Notes under the pieces: model-generated
Told to the model about the DNA's origin: nothing
Databases searched by the model: none
The model's input: only the letters and a program-made list of their open reading frames with translations
NCBI GenBank assembly: GCA_936440205.1
Contig: OW387136.1
Location: forward strand, 30,981,927-31,045,926
DNA length: 64,000 nt
DNA from: Lepidonotus clava
Taxonomy: Eukaryota; Annelida; Polychaeta; Phyllodocida; Polynoidae
Reading direction: 5' to 3'
In this document: positions 52,130 through 63,742 of the stretch, one piece after another
Numbering within the stretch: position 1 is the first letter of the stretch
How the letters are laid out: each line of letters opens with the position of its first letter
Translations under genes and position numbers: made by a program

Positions 52130-52477
52130 GCTATTGTGCATACCAGAATTCCAGCAACATTGATGTTTAATGTGTTACTGAGACATGGCTTACTTCAAAT
52201 ATTCAAGAAAATGAAATTGCAATAAATGGTTACACTCTTATAAGACAAGACTCTGATAAGACAAAACCAAAAGTTCAAAACAGGAAGTGGCATCATTATC
52301 TACTATAAAAATTATATATATGTTAATGCTATCTTTGGATAGTAGTTCAGTTGAAATGTCTCACCAAATTGAAATATTATGGTTCAAAACAAATATCAAA
52401 TACACGAGTGACCTAGGGGACCCTTTGAGAGCTGACTATTAACAATGTCAATGTGACAGACATGTGGGACAATTTAA
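52130..52477 (+). pseudogene. decayed LINE, N-terminal endonuclease part
   Basis: At 52,171 the plus strand encodes C-V-T-E-T-W-L-T-S-N, then A-I-N-G-Y-T-L-I-R-Q-D-S. This is the conserved E-T-W block and following segment of LINE AP-endonucleases. Later frames (I-I-I-Y-Y-K, then E-I-L-W-F-K) continue the domain with frame changes. It is interrupted at 52,478 by MITE copy B. Distinct from the minus-strand LINE in the left half. Confidence 0.65.
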
Positions 52478-53109
52478 CCCTTACACTGCCAGAGGCCTCA
52501 TATGGGGCCCTATAGTAAAATCCCATAGGAACACCATTGAAAGAATGCAAATTATGCTTTCAGAATCTGAAAGAATTTTTCAGATATTCCAATTAGAACC
52601 AGAGATACAGGTATTTGAACATCGGACTATCAAGTCACCCAAAAATGTTAGAATTGTGATTCAAGAAAGCATAAACAATGTATTTACATATGAATTTGCC
52701 ATACTGATTAAAAATACTGAAAAATGGGTGAATTTATGTAAATTACATGATTTTTAATTTGCTCTAACTTTTCTTTCATTTATGATAATCACAAACTGTC
52801 TTTTGCACAAAAAAGATAATGTTTTGATGTCGTTTTTATAAAGAGTGTCATAGTTATTTTATGAATTATCGGTTGCCATGGTAACCTGCAAATTACGATA
52901 GTACAAACAATTACTCCGCACAGGAAATTTGCCTTATTGGCATAGTGCCAACATTTGGAACGTTTATATCAAAATTATTGAAAAAAGTTTTTCATCTGAA
53001 GAATCTAAACTAAATTTGAGTTTTAGGGAATTTATGCACTAATTTTTGTATTTCGGGCAATATTTCAGTAAATACCAGTTACATTGTGATATATCTGGCA
53101 GTGAAAGGG
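52478..53109 (+). mobile_element. piggyBac-type MITE, copy B (632 bp)
   Basis: Same length as copy A and about 90-95% similar by eye, in the opposite orientation. It starts CCCTTACACTGCCAGAGG after TTAA (52,474-52,477) and ends CTGGCAGTGAAAGGG at 53,109. The right flank reads CAGG rather than TTAA, so that side has changed since insertion. It is inserted in a decayed LINE. No transposase. Confidence 0.85.
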
Positions 53110-54360
53110 CAGGACTTTATTTTTCAAATGTGCTCTAATTAAAATAAAACTAAGGATCACCAAAGACAAACCTAACTGGATAAATCATAAAATACTTGAG
53201 CGTATGACACATTGTGATCAATAGCATATATTATTTGAGTTGCCGTTATCACGCTGGATCTCTTCAGTATGGTCGAGCATTGACTGCGACACCCTGCTGC
53301 ACCCACCTGGTTGAGGTACACAATGTATGGCATCAAATTGATGCCTTATACACACTGGACTATCTTACATATCTCATCTATATTGTGTTGTACTCAAATT
53401 TAGTAAAAAGTTTAGAGTACCTTGTGCCTTTGTGTACCACATTTCAATGTATATTTTGATTGATTATATATTTATAATTTGCAAAATGACTCCTCCGAAT
53501 GCAAATATTCCCAGGAAACCACAATGAAGAGTAAACTGCAGGATACATGTTGTTGTTTTCAAATCTTTTCAGACCCTATAATTTTACTTATGGTGGTTAT
53601 AGATATAGAACCTCCAAAAGTCTAGAACCGTTTTGTGACTCAGCCACATTCTACCAATGTGGACAACTGCACTATTGTATAAGTCTTTTATCATCCCTCA
53701 CTTGGACTATGTAACTCAGGTCTGGGGCTCAGCAATGACAGAACTGTATTCAAGCTCCAAGACTTCCAAGATAAGACTAAAGCTCAAATACTTACAAATT
53801 AAAGACCTATCTCCAAACCAAATATATAATAAAATGAAAATTCTTACCCATGAGTAATGATGTAATAAACAATTACTTAGTCAAATTCATAACATCATGA
53901 ACAATGAATATCATAATTACTTCACATTAGAATTACAGCCCACCAACCATAAATAGAATACAAGAGGTAGTGGCACTACCTTGAAACTACCAAAACCAAA
54001 CTTGAACTTTCTAAAGAAAACAGTCACCTACAGGGCCATTGCAATCTGGAACTCCCTGTCAGGGTACATTGTCACTGCTGACTGTAAAGCATCCCTAATG
54101 ACAAGATATTGAAATTTCTTATTGAAAAGCTGTGTGGAAATTAACTGATTCTCTCTATGATTGTATGAACTTCTTTCTCTAGCCTATGTGACAGTTATAA
54201 CCTGAAACATTGATGTACAACAATCTGAATTTTCTTTATGCATGACTTTCTGTCTTTAACCTATGTGACAGTCATAATCTGAAAACTTGATGTACAACTA
54301 GGAGGCAACCCGAAATAAGCCATTTTGGCTGTGTGGTCCCTAGTAAAAGAACCAAAATAT
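53110..54360 (+). pseudogene. decayed LINE, linker and C-terminal parts
   Basis: After MITE B the plus strand encodes K-D-K-P-N-W-I-N-H-K-I-L-E-R, a LINE endonuclease-RT linker, near 53,160-53,205. At 53,657-53,857 comes L-Y-K-S-F-I-I-P-H-L-D-Y-V-T-Q-V-W-G, the post-RT block. Near 54,020-54,060 is F-L-K-K-T-V-T-Y-R-A-I-A-I-W-N-S-L, the usual ORF2 end. The 3' region (54,290-54,350) resembles LINE tails. The reverse transcriptase core is missing, so a large internal deletion has occurred. Confidence 0.6.
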
Positions 54361-55930
54361 GAAATTTAAAAAAGATACATGTAATGATTTATCAATAATT
54401 TTTTTTGATAATTTCCCCAAATTAATTGTACCCTTATAGTCTCAAAAAGATTTAAGGTACGTTAAAATATCGAAATACATAGTGGTTTCTGAAACTCTTT
54501 ATGGAGAAAGTCAACCATTAGTATCGTTTAATTATTACGGTAGCAATCTCCAGCAGCATAAATACTCGCAGCCCCAACTTACGAGGTAATAATAGCTGGT
54601 CCATGGGAGAGAAGGTCGATTCAGTTGCCCACGGCCAGCAGTAGGTCCTACAAGGTGTGATTGGTCCTCACGCCGCTTCTGTTGTGAAGGGAGATCTGAA
54701 TGGAATGACATAACATGCACAACATTTCGATTTTATGTTTTGATCTGTGCAAACCACCCTCAATTAAAGGAAAGTTATTCATGGTCACTATAAACAGTTC
54801 CTTATATAGACCACTACATTTTTGGTTCAAACACGCCCTTACCCTAGAGGTACATATGTGCACAATAAATTTTACCATTTTTTAATATACACATTTATAA
54901 ATATATTGTTGAATTGAACAATGCTGACTAAATTAGAACTCTCTTTGATTACACTTTCACATAAGGTCGTGCTCAATCAATATCGTCACTGGGAGAAGCG
55001 TAAAGGATTTGAAATGATTTTTGACATTCAATGATAATACTACGGTTCATTCATGCGCGTTTTTTTCTCTCTCGGTAAGCCTTCATAATATAACCACGGC
55101 AAAACATATAGCACGTCACACATCGCCAAATCTTGTGTCAAAGTCCACCGCAGCTTAAGTGCTTAATTTTCCTTTGTGCGATGGCCGTTGCTTGCTGGGC
55201 ACTTTAGTGAACAGTCAGGGTACCAAGGCGCAGTGCCCACTTGGGAAACTCTAATGACAGAAGGATTTACTGGTCCTTTATTCAGACCCACCAGACTGGG
55301 CATACTTATATCGAGCACCTTTCTACTCGACCGGGGCAAGGCTTAATTGAGCTAAAAGCCTTCGAGGGCAAAATCTATGCGTGGCCCATGTGTTACCTCT
55401 ATTCTCTGGCCGCCTGCATTAGACCAATGGCGTGAATTATGGCGCTAACTAGATTGGAGTTGCGGTCTGTTTTGACTAGGGCTTGGGGTGTATTGTGACA
55501 AGTATGCTAGTGGCGGGCCACCATGGAGGTTATGATTCCGACTCTACTCTGTACATGAAATATTCCACGAAACTGAGGAACAAACTCCACTTGATGATAA
55601 CGGATATATCACGTAAACGAACATAGAATTCAACGAACTGCAGGACTGTGGAAACTGAAATACTCATTAGAAGTGAAACAAGGAAAACATAGGAACTTTC
55701 AATTGGACCTTACGATATTGAACGAAAGAGTTAAATTGGGGAAACACATGGGGAAGTTGTCAATCAAACCTGGAGCGTGATCACAGCTGAACCATTTGAA
55801 TCAATTTTCCAGTATCAATATGCCCTAAAAGGGTAGCCTTGAACTGCCACCGCCTTGACGGTCACCCTTAGCAATATTAATTGGTTCGCAATCCTTGTGC
55901 GGTGAAGGTGACATTATGACATCTATTTGC
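54361..55930. other. intergenic sequence upstream of the 56.4 kb gene
   Basis: No supported coding region. Composition becomes less AT-rich after about 55,130, as expected approaching a promoter. A 64-codon open frame at 55,241-55,435 is not supported by motifs. Confidence 0.35.
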
Positions 55931-55938
55931 TATATATA
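55931..55938 (+). promoter_or_regulatory. TATA-box candidate for the 56.4 kb gene
   Basis: TATATATAAA at 55,931-55,940 on the coding strand would set transcription near 55,963 and give a leader of about 460 nt before the ATG at 56,422. Position and sequence only. Confidence 0.3.
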
Positions 55939-56421
55939 AACTCAAATTAGCCACGCTCACGTATATCAATCTCGTGAACTAATGAGATACATTCATCGAA
56001 GAATAGCTGCAACACTATGGACTTCGCGAGTATAATGCATGGTGTTGGGGTCAAATAGAGTGGACTGGCCCATAGTGGGATCCAAAGGAAACAATGCCTG
56101 GAGGGGGATCTAGACCTTTACGGGCCGTGTTGGGTCGTGTGTTCAGGAGTATTAAGTTTGCTCCAGTGATCTGATCTGGTTGGTGTAATTACTGGACAGA
56201 GAGTGGGGGTACAACATGGGAGGGGGAGAGGGGACTGTGCGGCGTTTGTGTTGTCAGCGGTCCATCTAAATCTGTAAACGTAACCTTTCAGATTTTTGAG
56301 AGGATCACACTCGCTTGACATACATAGATTATAGCCTATCGCCATTTCAAGGTATCCCACACTAAAGCTATTGTACCCAGTAGTGGTGGGAGGTGCGATT
56401 GCATATTATAGAACATTGACA

Positions 56422-59061
56422 ATGGCCACAATGGAATGCCGCCACTCCAGGGCGGGCGGCTCCTCCAGCGTGGACGTTAGTACTATTCAGTCGCCACTAG
56501 GGGGCGTTGTTGTCGGTGGGCAGCCCGTGTCAGTGCTGATAGATCGGCCGATCGATGTGACTGTTGCCCCCCACACCTCCACCCTGCCCGCCTCCTCCAC
56601 GGCCTGCCGGGAGACCCTGGAATGCCCACCTCCAACCACCACCACAACCTCCAGGCCGCTCCAGGTGAGCCCCGAGCAAAACGCCCGGCCCAGGAGGCCT
56701 CCGGTGAGACAGTCGTGGACGGCGGAGGAGGACGAGAGCTCATCTCCTCCAGGGCGGATTAAAGTGGGATCATCACCCCATCATTCCGTCATCAGGAGAG
56801 ATCAGCGGATTCCGGAGAGTGAGGAACTTCGGGGTACAGCCTTACGATCCCCTGGAGTATTAACATCTAAACAGGACAATGTGAATAGTGTCATCATACC
56901 CACCGGGATACACGTTCTGGGTACTGACGAATACGATGACTTCAACAAGCAACAGGAGGAACAGAGTCATCCTGTAGACAAAGGGGGCTTCACGCGGGTG
57001 AGATCCGCCCCTACCTTACGAGGTAAGGCCTCCTCCAGGGTAACAGGCGGGCAGGTACCTCCATCCCCCAAACACCCGCCACACGTACAGGTGAACCCCG
57101 GCCCAGGAGGGGTGGTGGGATGCCAACTGACGGCCGGATCACTAAGGGTGGACCGTGGAGGCGCTGCTGGGGCCCGGACGAGTCACCCCCACAATGACAA
57201 CGATAATGCCGCTCATAACGCGACCACAGAACACACTATAAACCAGTCGCAAAAATCTATCCAGCTTTCCGCACCAACCCCTCCAGGCCACTGCTCCCAA
57301 CAGGTAAATTTCAACCAGGAGGTCCCTGTGCAGGACCCAGGAGCCGAGGAGGCCATGATGAGGTACGAGCGGGAGGGAGGTAGCGGGTTGGTGGCGGGCG
57401 GCGGGCTTCCATCGTCTCAGAAGGAGGACTTCCTTCATCGATACGGCCTCTTCAGGTCGACGACCGGAAGCGACCTGCGGGCGGAGAATCGGACCCGCGC
57501 CGAGCATGCGTCGGCAGCGGCGCATCGTCGGGGCGGAAGTGCGAACAACGTCAACGCCAACAACTACTGGTGGATGCACAACCGGGACACGGTGAACCCT
57601 TACACCGGATCTAGTAGCGGGGCACAACACTTCCGGTCAGAATCGGGCGGGTACCGGGAGATCCACGTCACCCTGCCCAGTACCACAGGGGTCCACGGGG
57701 CCAGTACGGACAACAGGCAAACCGCCCCTTCTCCAGGGTCCAACCCCAGGGGGCGTCAGAGTCCCACCAAACAACGTCTCCTGGGGATGACCAGAGGGCC
57801 CGAGTATGACTATGCCATGCCCGGGACAAAGTTCCGACAGAACCCCAGAGGGGCTGCCGTCGGTGGGAACTATCCAGGTGGCGCGGGTCGCAGTTTTGGG
57901 AGTAACGTCCCGGTAAACCACCACCCAACCCTCACGGGTAGGCCGTATGAGAATAACAACAACACTGTACCCACAGGAGACCCACCCCTCCAGGGCGGGG
58001 GTCGGCGCGGCATGTCTTCTACCGACTCCTGTATCCGGACGTCGTCGGCCATTATAAACGGTGACCCGCTGTCGGAGCGCCACCAGGGGCTGATCCTGCC
58101 CGCCCAGACGGGCGCGACCAACGACAAGGTCCACTTCCAGGTGGTCGTTCAGAAGGGGAAGTCCCAGAAGCGTTTCCAGATCTCCACGCGCCTCGAGGAC
58201 ATCCGGAGAGCCCGGGAAAACAACCACCACCAGAGGGCGACCTCGTCGGGCAGCTACCGCCACCTGGTGACGCACCCCCGGGAGGCGCCCCCCTACGGGA
58301 GGGGGGCATTTGGGACAGTGACTCCACCTAGTGAGAGCAACTCGTATAGCCCCCACATTCCTTCCCCTCCCGCGAGAGGCGCGTCAGGGCACGCCCACAG
58401 GGTACTGGAGGAACTGGCCGCCAGGTATGCCACCTTAGGGGAACAGGAGTACGACCGACCCAGGAGGGAGGCGTCGGCCATTGCCGGCCAGGCACCCGCC
58501 ACCCCCTCCTCCCGGGGTAAGCATGGAGGAGTCATCAGATACGACAACCTTAACGGTATAGACACTATTGCCAATTCCCTCCGGGAGGACAGGCCGGCTT
58601 CCAACACCATTCCCACCGGCAACACAATACCGGGGATCCTGAAACGGAAGTCCCAGAGAGACGACCTCCTGACGGAGAAGCCCGAAGTGGGCTGGCAGCA
58701 GAAGATAGACGGGGCTAACTTAACCTGGAGCGACTACTTCTGTGTGACTGTGGGGGATAGCGTCCCAAGATATGAACGTGCAGTGAGCCATATAAGTGGT
58801 TACAATACGGGCGGGCAAAGTAATACAAACATTAACGGGTCCATTAGAACAATAAAGGAAAACCAGAGGCCAACTGTGAGGCCAGAGAAAGAGTTGACTT
58901 TAATACCAGCCGTGAGAAGTATGACTGTGATGGACGATGAGAAGGCAGATAAAGCCGATATAAAACGAAATAAACGAAGTGTGAGGTTCAGCACGTCTAA
59001 CAAGGTCCATGAATATGACCCCGTTCGGTCAGTTTCAGATTCAGAGTCAATAACTGAGTAA
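56422..59061 (+). CDS. large disordered host protein with C-terminal RVxF-like motif
   Basis: 879 codons, GC-rich, uninterrupted, ending TAA at 59,059-59,061. I chose the ATG at 56,422 because its context is optimal (A at -3, G at +4); codons upstream are open but have no ATG. The protein is mostly low-complexity (Ser, Gly, Pro, Arg, Asn, Thr), without membrane spans or signal peptide. More ordered pieces are V-H-F-Q-V-V-V-Q-K-G-K-S-Q-K-R-F near 570-585, a helix V-L-E-E-L-A-A-R-Y near 660, P-G-I-L-K-R-K near 740, and the C-terminus K-R-S-V-R-F-S-T-S-N-K-V-H-E-Y-D-P. K-R-S-V-R-F fits the RVxF docking motif of protein phosphatase 1 partners. I do not recognise the family; a scaffold or regulatory role is inference. 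No intron is evident. Confidence 0.8.
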   Translation: MATMECRHSRAGGSSSVDVSTIQSPLGGVVVGGQPVSVLIDRPIDVTVAPHTSTLPASSTACRETLECPPPTTTTTSRPLQVSPEQNARPRRPPVRQSWTAEEDESSSPPGRIKVGSSPHHSVIRRDQRIPESEELRGTALRSPGVLTSKQDNVNSVIIPTGIHVLGTDEYDDFNKQQEEQSHPVDKGGFTRVRSAPTLRGKASSRVTGGQVPPSPKHPPHVQVNPGPGGVVGCQLTAGSLRVDRGGAAGARTSHPHNDNDNAAHNATTEHTINQSQKSIQLSAPTPPGHCSQQVNFNQEVPVQDPGAEEAMMRYEREGGSGLVAGGGLPSSQKEDFLHRYGLFRSTTGSDLRAENRTRAEHASAAAHRRGGSANNVNANNYWWMHNRDTVNPYTGSSSGAQHFRSESGGYREIHVTLPSTTGVHGASTDNRQTAPSPGSNPRGRQSPTKQRLLGMTRGPEYDYAMPGTKFRQNPRGAAVGGNYPGGAGRSFGSNVPVNHHPTLTGRPYENNNNTVPTGDPPLQGGGRRGMSSTDSCIRTSSAIINGDPLSERHQGLILPAQTGATNDKVHFQVVVQKGKSQKRFQISTRLEDIRRARENNHHQRATSSGSYRHLVTHPREAPPYGRGAFGTVTPPSESNSYSPHIPSPPARGASGHAHRVLEELAARYATLGEQEYDRPRREASAIAGQAPATPSSRGKHGGVIRYDNLNGIDTIANSLREDRPASNTIPTGNTIPGILKRKSQRDDLLTEKPEVGWQQKIDGANLTWSDYFCVTVGDSVPRYERAVSHISGYNTGGQSNTNINGSIRTIKENQRPTVRPEKELTLIPAVRSMTVMDDEKADKADIKRNKRSVRFSTSNKVHEYDPVRSVSDSESITE

Positions 59062-59480
59062 AATTCATTATAGGTGTAACAACTATTGTGATACAGTGAG
59101 CTGTACAATATTAATTAGCTGTGATATCAAATGTGCCAATCGCTATATTCCCAACATTACGCTCTTACCAACGCAGTCCATGCCAATAATTCACACATCA
59201 ACATTGTACTTAAAATATCTGCTGGACTTTTATACACTCAATTTTACGCAGGTACATATTAATTAACATTTTCAAAAAAAATACGTAAATATGCACACAC
59301 TGCCGTAGCAACACGAGCCAGTATTAACAATTATGTGGGTCAAAGGTACAAACTCGTGACATGGTATTTACACATGTAATACAATACTTTTTCCATGTTT
59401 TATAATCAATGGTAGGAGTTGATGCAATATTTGGCTGTCAACCTACGCCTATTCCCCAGGATATATTTATCTGTTGAAGA
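59062..59480 (+). other. 3' untranslated region of the 56.4 kb gene
   Basis: AT-rich, non-coding, between the stop codon and the first AATAAA. Confidence 0.5.
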
Positions 59481-59486
59481 AATAAA
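59481..59486 (+). terminator. polyadenylation signal of the 56.4 kb gene
   Basis: AATAAA, the first such hexamer that I see after the stop codon at 59,061, about 420 nt downstream. Confidence 0.55.
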
Positions 59487-59668
59487 AACGACACTTATAA
59501 CAGAAGTTGACTCCACATTAATTTTATTGCACTTTGGTGGCTTGTCCACATTATAGTGTATATATCTTTATAATGCAAAGAAGCCACTGTTTCCATTTAA
59601 TCACAGCTGTTTACTGAATGTGTTCTGTGAATGCAACTAAACTTTTGTATTTGCATCATGTTATTGCA

Positions 59669-60272
59669 GACATTTATATACCTGTGTACACTTATAAAAG
59701 GTCTCATTATAAGCATTAGTATGAGTTATCATTATGTTATAAGATAATCATCTTTAAATCAATTATTGTTCCTGTTATGTATCTTTGGTGCAAAGCCTTT
59801 TTACTTTGAGATTTCTATTTTAGTCATTGGCACTTTTACTTATGCCGTTTTACAACAACAAGTTATTGGCTTTTTATATTGGTTCAAAATATCGTTATTT
59901 CTAGAGATACATTTTCATGACCGTATTGAAAAATGGGCATTTGATTTAATTTGAAAAAGCACTTAAAGAAGACATTTATATACCTGTGTACACTTATAAA
60001 AGGTCTCATTATAAGCATTAATATGAGTTATCATTATGTTATAAGATAATCATCTTTAAATCAATTATTGTTCCTGTTATGTATCTTTGGTGCAAAGCCT
60101 TTTTACTTTGAGATTTCTATTTTAGTCATTGGCACTTTTACTTATGCCGTTTTACAACAACAAGTTATTGGCTTTTTATATTGGTTCAAAATATCGTTGT
60201 TTCTAGAGATACATTTTCATGACCGTATTGAAAAATGGGCATTTGATTTAATTTGAAATAGCACTTAAAGAA
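59669..60272. repeat. recent tandem duplication, two 302 bp units
   Basis: Unit 1 is 59,669-59,970 and unit 2 is 59,971-60,272. By eye only about three or four bases differ, so it is recent. Each unit holds the same 62-codon open frame, which starts at TTG and shows no protein features. Confidence 0.92.
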
Positions 60273-61496
60273 GGCATTTTTAGCATGATAGGTATCATTA
60301 ATTACAATACGAATTCTTCATTCTGGACACTACAATCATTTATATGGTCATTCCTTTAAGTCAAATACTGCTTCTCTGGAAGAAAGCACATAGCTCCATG
60401 CATTGGGCCTCCGTTCTATAATGTTGTGCAATCTCTCTTGTTTCTGCTTGTTCCCAAGTTACCCAAGACTCATAGCTGATAGAGCTTGAGGTAATCGTTG
60501 GGAAAACAGGACCTAGTCCACGCGGGGGAACCTGTAAACTCCTGCCCCCTACTCAGCCTACAGAGTCGGAAATCCATGCATTATCAATGTAGCCGCCAAG
60601 CAGTGTGTCACAATCTATTCGTCGATATCTGCAATTACAGCACCGAAAGCTTTTCGTCCACGTTGGGTGCAGTCAACTGAATGCCCATAAGATTCTGAAT
60701 CGATTTAGCTAAGCCAACCATCCAGAAAATCAAAGAAATCGAATAAGCAGCCCCTCTGATTTCTGTGACTGCCCCCTGACATAATGCTAGCAAAGGAGCA
60801 GAGCTTGAAGGGATTGTGCCTAATCATTCGCATCAATGCATACTCATAAGTCACCGTTATTACGGCTATATGCCTGGCTCATACCTCTAATGGAATGTGT
60901 GCTTTTATGGGAAGTCAAATTCACCGTACTCTGTTCAGAATTAGATCTGCTAGCGTTTTATTGCACTTTATGTAACAAATATATAGTGCAGTGGATGAGC
61001 TTACTTGCTATTATCTTGTATCTAGTGCATATTAGGATATAGATAGTATAGATCATAAACTGTACATTGGCACATGGGCCTTGGTGACGTAACATATTTT
61101 ACTCTGTTGATAGGATTATTAGTGCTAGTGATAAGTTATCATTTTCACTTATCGTCTTGATTCCTTGTAACCACAGCCAGACCAGGCAAACTGTAGAGCA
61201 ACCAAATTACTTTAGTCTGAATGGTTTTTATAGAATAGGATGCGTGTTCAGTGTAGTATCCACAATAAAGAAGGAGACATGTGAGGTATCTAGGATGTGC
61301 AATGTAACATTGACAAACGGGCAAAGGAAACGATGAATTTTTTTCATGAAAGTGAAGGAATGAGGTTTTTGCATGGAACTTCTAGAATCTGCTTTGAGAG
61401 AACAATTAGGTGTAGTAGTACATGAACTTACTTTCTGCATTTAAAATCACTAATTTAAAAGACAAAGTAAATTATATAACCATTTACAATAGTAAA
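60273..61496. other. AT-rich non-coding sequence
   Basis: No gene or element recognised. Confidence 0.4.
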
Positions 61497-61497
61497 C

Positions 61498-61595
61498 ACC
61501 TACCAACCTACACCTACACACCTACACACATACCTACACACACACCTACACACACCTACACCTACACCTACACCTACACCTACACACACACACAC
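61498..61595. repeat. CACCTA/CA simple repeat
   Basis: About 100 bp of interspersed ACACCT and ACAC units, ending in (CACCTA) and (CA) runs. A microsatellite. Confidence 0.9.
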
Positions 61596-61599
61596 GTAT

Positions 61600-61801
61600 T
61601 TTATGGGGGAAAATTAAGAATATTAAATTTTCTCTTAGCCTTGTCGCTAGTGTTACAGGGAATTGTAAGAAAAAACCTTAATGGGCGCTCTCAGTTTGTA
61701 GGCATTATCAATAAACAAGCGCGCCTGTGGCTCAAAGAAAACTACTCAATAGATAACTCAAGACAAGAGATATTAAACTACATACTTCACCAAAATAATT
61801 A
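61600..61801 (+). other. possible decayed coding fragment
   Basis: The open frame downstream of the simple repeat ends in R-K-N-L-N-G-R-S-Q-F-V-G-I-I-N-K-Q, then W-L-K-E-N-Y-S, and a stop at 61,799-61,801. The composition looks more protein-like than neighbouring frames, but no family or splice site is evident. Confidence 0.2.
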
Positions 61802-62069
61802 ATGCATATGGTACACAAAACGTTTAGAAATGTCTGACCAAGCTTTTTCAAGCCTTTTCATAGACATTTGTGAAGAAGTTGACAAGAAACTTCTTACATA
61901 ACGACTGGAGGTACTTAAAAATCGTATTGCTACGCAATGAAACAGGGCAAGTATCTATAGTCGGGGCACCTTCTTCCAAAATGTTTCGATCCTGTGGCGA
62001 GTTTAGGCTTGATATTTAGAACGATGTTTTTCATGTAAAATTAAAAGTAACATAATAAAACAAATACAA

Positions 62070-62234
62070 CCCTTGAGAGATAAGCTGAATGTCAGCGGTT
62101 TGTTTGCCATTTTTAACCATTCGTCCTTCCAGTTCTCGGTACAAATGCTCCAGCCACGAACCAAATACCTGGTCGATATTGACACGGCGATCCTGCCTAG
62201 ACATCTCCGAAAGTTGTTGATCTAGGCGTGGCAA
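62070..62234 (-). pseudogene. coding-like fragment or exon, unrecognised
   Basis: The minus strand encodes about 55 codons with protein-like composition: L-P-R-L-D-Q-Q-L-S-E-M-S-R-Q-D, then F-G-S-W-L-E-H-L-Y-R-E-L-E-G-R-M. Codon use and helix pattern stand out from the AT-rich flanks. Splice sites are weak. It could be an exon of the minus-strand gene ending at 37,111 or a relic of a transposon ORF; no family recognised. Confidence 0.3.
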
Positions 62235-62239
62235 GCTGC

Positions 62240-63742
62240 CAATATCCTTTCGATTTTTGTTTTAGCTTTTATTTGGTTTCAGAGAAGAAAAAAAAAGACC
62301 CCCTTCTTCCCTTGCACCTGCTACAAAGGAATGGTCAGCAGTGCCAACGATGGCGATCTTTCAACGGGCTTGTTAACTGGAAAACTCCTTACAAAAGTTT
62401 TTTCCTTCATTGCCCCCTGTGGTGTGGGCATCAGGTAGAGGCTAGTACTAGTGTAGCAAAACTGCAAAGTATCAGGTCACATCAAAATATCTATTTATTG
62501 TAATTCATGACACAGTTGATTCGGAAATAGATTAGCAAGTACCTTAGAGATTTTCTTTGGTATCATGATCAAACGTAGAGACATTTAAACCACAGCCTTT
62601 CTAAATAAGTTATCCAAAATAGCTTACCTCTGTACTGATATTATCATCGTATCCAACCTTGGTATTCAGCACCAGTGTCTTCGAAGCTTGAGAAGAATCT
62701 ACTTTTTCGTCCGAGAAAAGTTATATTAGCAAAATGGACAATGGACTGTTCAGAGCAACTAAGCACATAAACACAATTCATTACATTTGTTATCAAGACA
62801 TTATCTGTAATTGCATCCGTGTCAATTGTTTAGATAATTCACGTATTATCTTTTATTGCAACAGAACCTTCAATTGGTTATAAACCACACACCTTTGTCA
62901 CAATTGATGGTTTTATGATTTCACTGGGAATTACATGGTTAGAAATAATTATAAGCCCTTTTGTCTCTTAAACTGATCTCCATAGAAGTACCATCCTGGC
63001 TGGTTTTGTGAACTGCCTACTTACCTTGCTCCAAAATCTGAAGGTTGAGACTTGATTCCAACTGTGATTCTCAGAGGGCGACATTGATCCCATGAAACAT
63101 ACTCTCAGGTCGACATATCAGAGCGCACAAGTAGTAGCCAAATAGGCACATTATGTTGACTCCTTATATCTACACTACTGAATTTGAATAATGAACCTAT
63201 GTTCCTGTTGAACGCTACTTGTTTATTATGCGGTTGATTACTAATTGGGGAACTGTTTATGATGTTTAACGTTTCTGCCTTTATTACTCCATCCGTAAAT
63301 GCCAGTCAGGTGGTAGGTAAGTTCACGAGATGGGCGCTCATTTCCACAACGCGAACAACACTTGGCTGTAAGTCAGGTTTATTTGGTGGATCACTTAGAT
63401 GCGTACAGAGCCAGTGCAATGATGGTTAATATTCCTGCTGATTGGTGAAGAGTAAGCTTTCTCCTAAGAGTCTGCCCGCTCCTACATCCGCTCTCAACAC
63501 AGTAATTCCTTCAACAGTCACCAGATGTCCTTTTCTAGGTATAACTATCTAAACCCCTTCGAATCCTTAAGACTCGTGTCTATCCAAATGTAATAGTGCT
63601 CTCCACCGTACCCAGAGGTTTTACCTAATATATAGCAGTCTGGTATTGATTTTCCCCGAGCATCGACACTCGCTGGGAGATGCACCCTGTCTGCTATTGC
63701 GCGACAGGTATAATTACACCTACCAGCAGCTCATGCTACCTT
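62240..63742. other. non-coding sequence before the last LTR
   Basis: No supported gene. Short open frames only. Confidence 0.4.

Noticed and set aside
57142-58625. Several minus-strand frames of up to 239 codons across the 879-codon host ORF
   Set aside because: Shadows of a GC-rich coding region; no start context or motifs.
59766-60256. Two identical 62-codon frames
   Set aside because: They start at TTG and exist twice only because of the 302 bp duplication.
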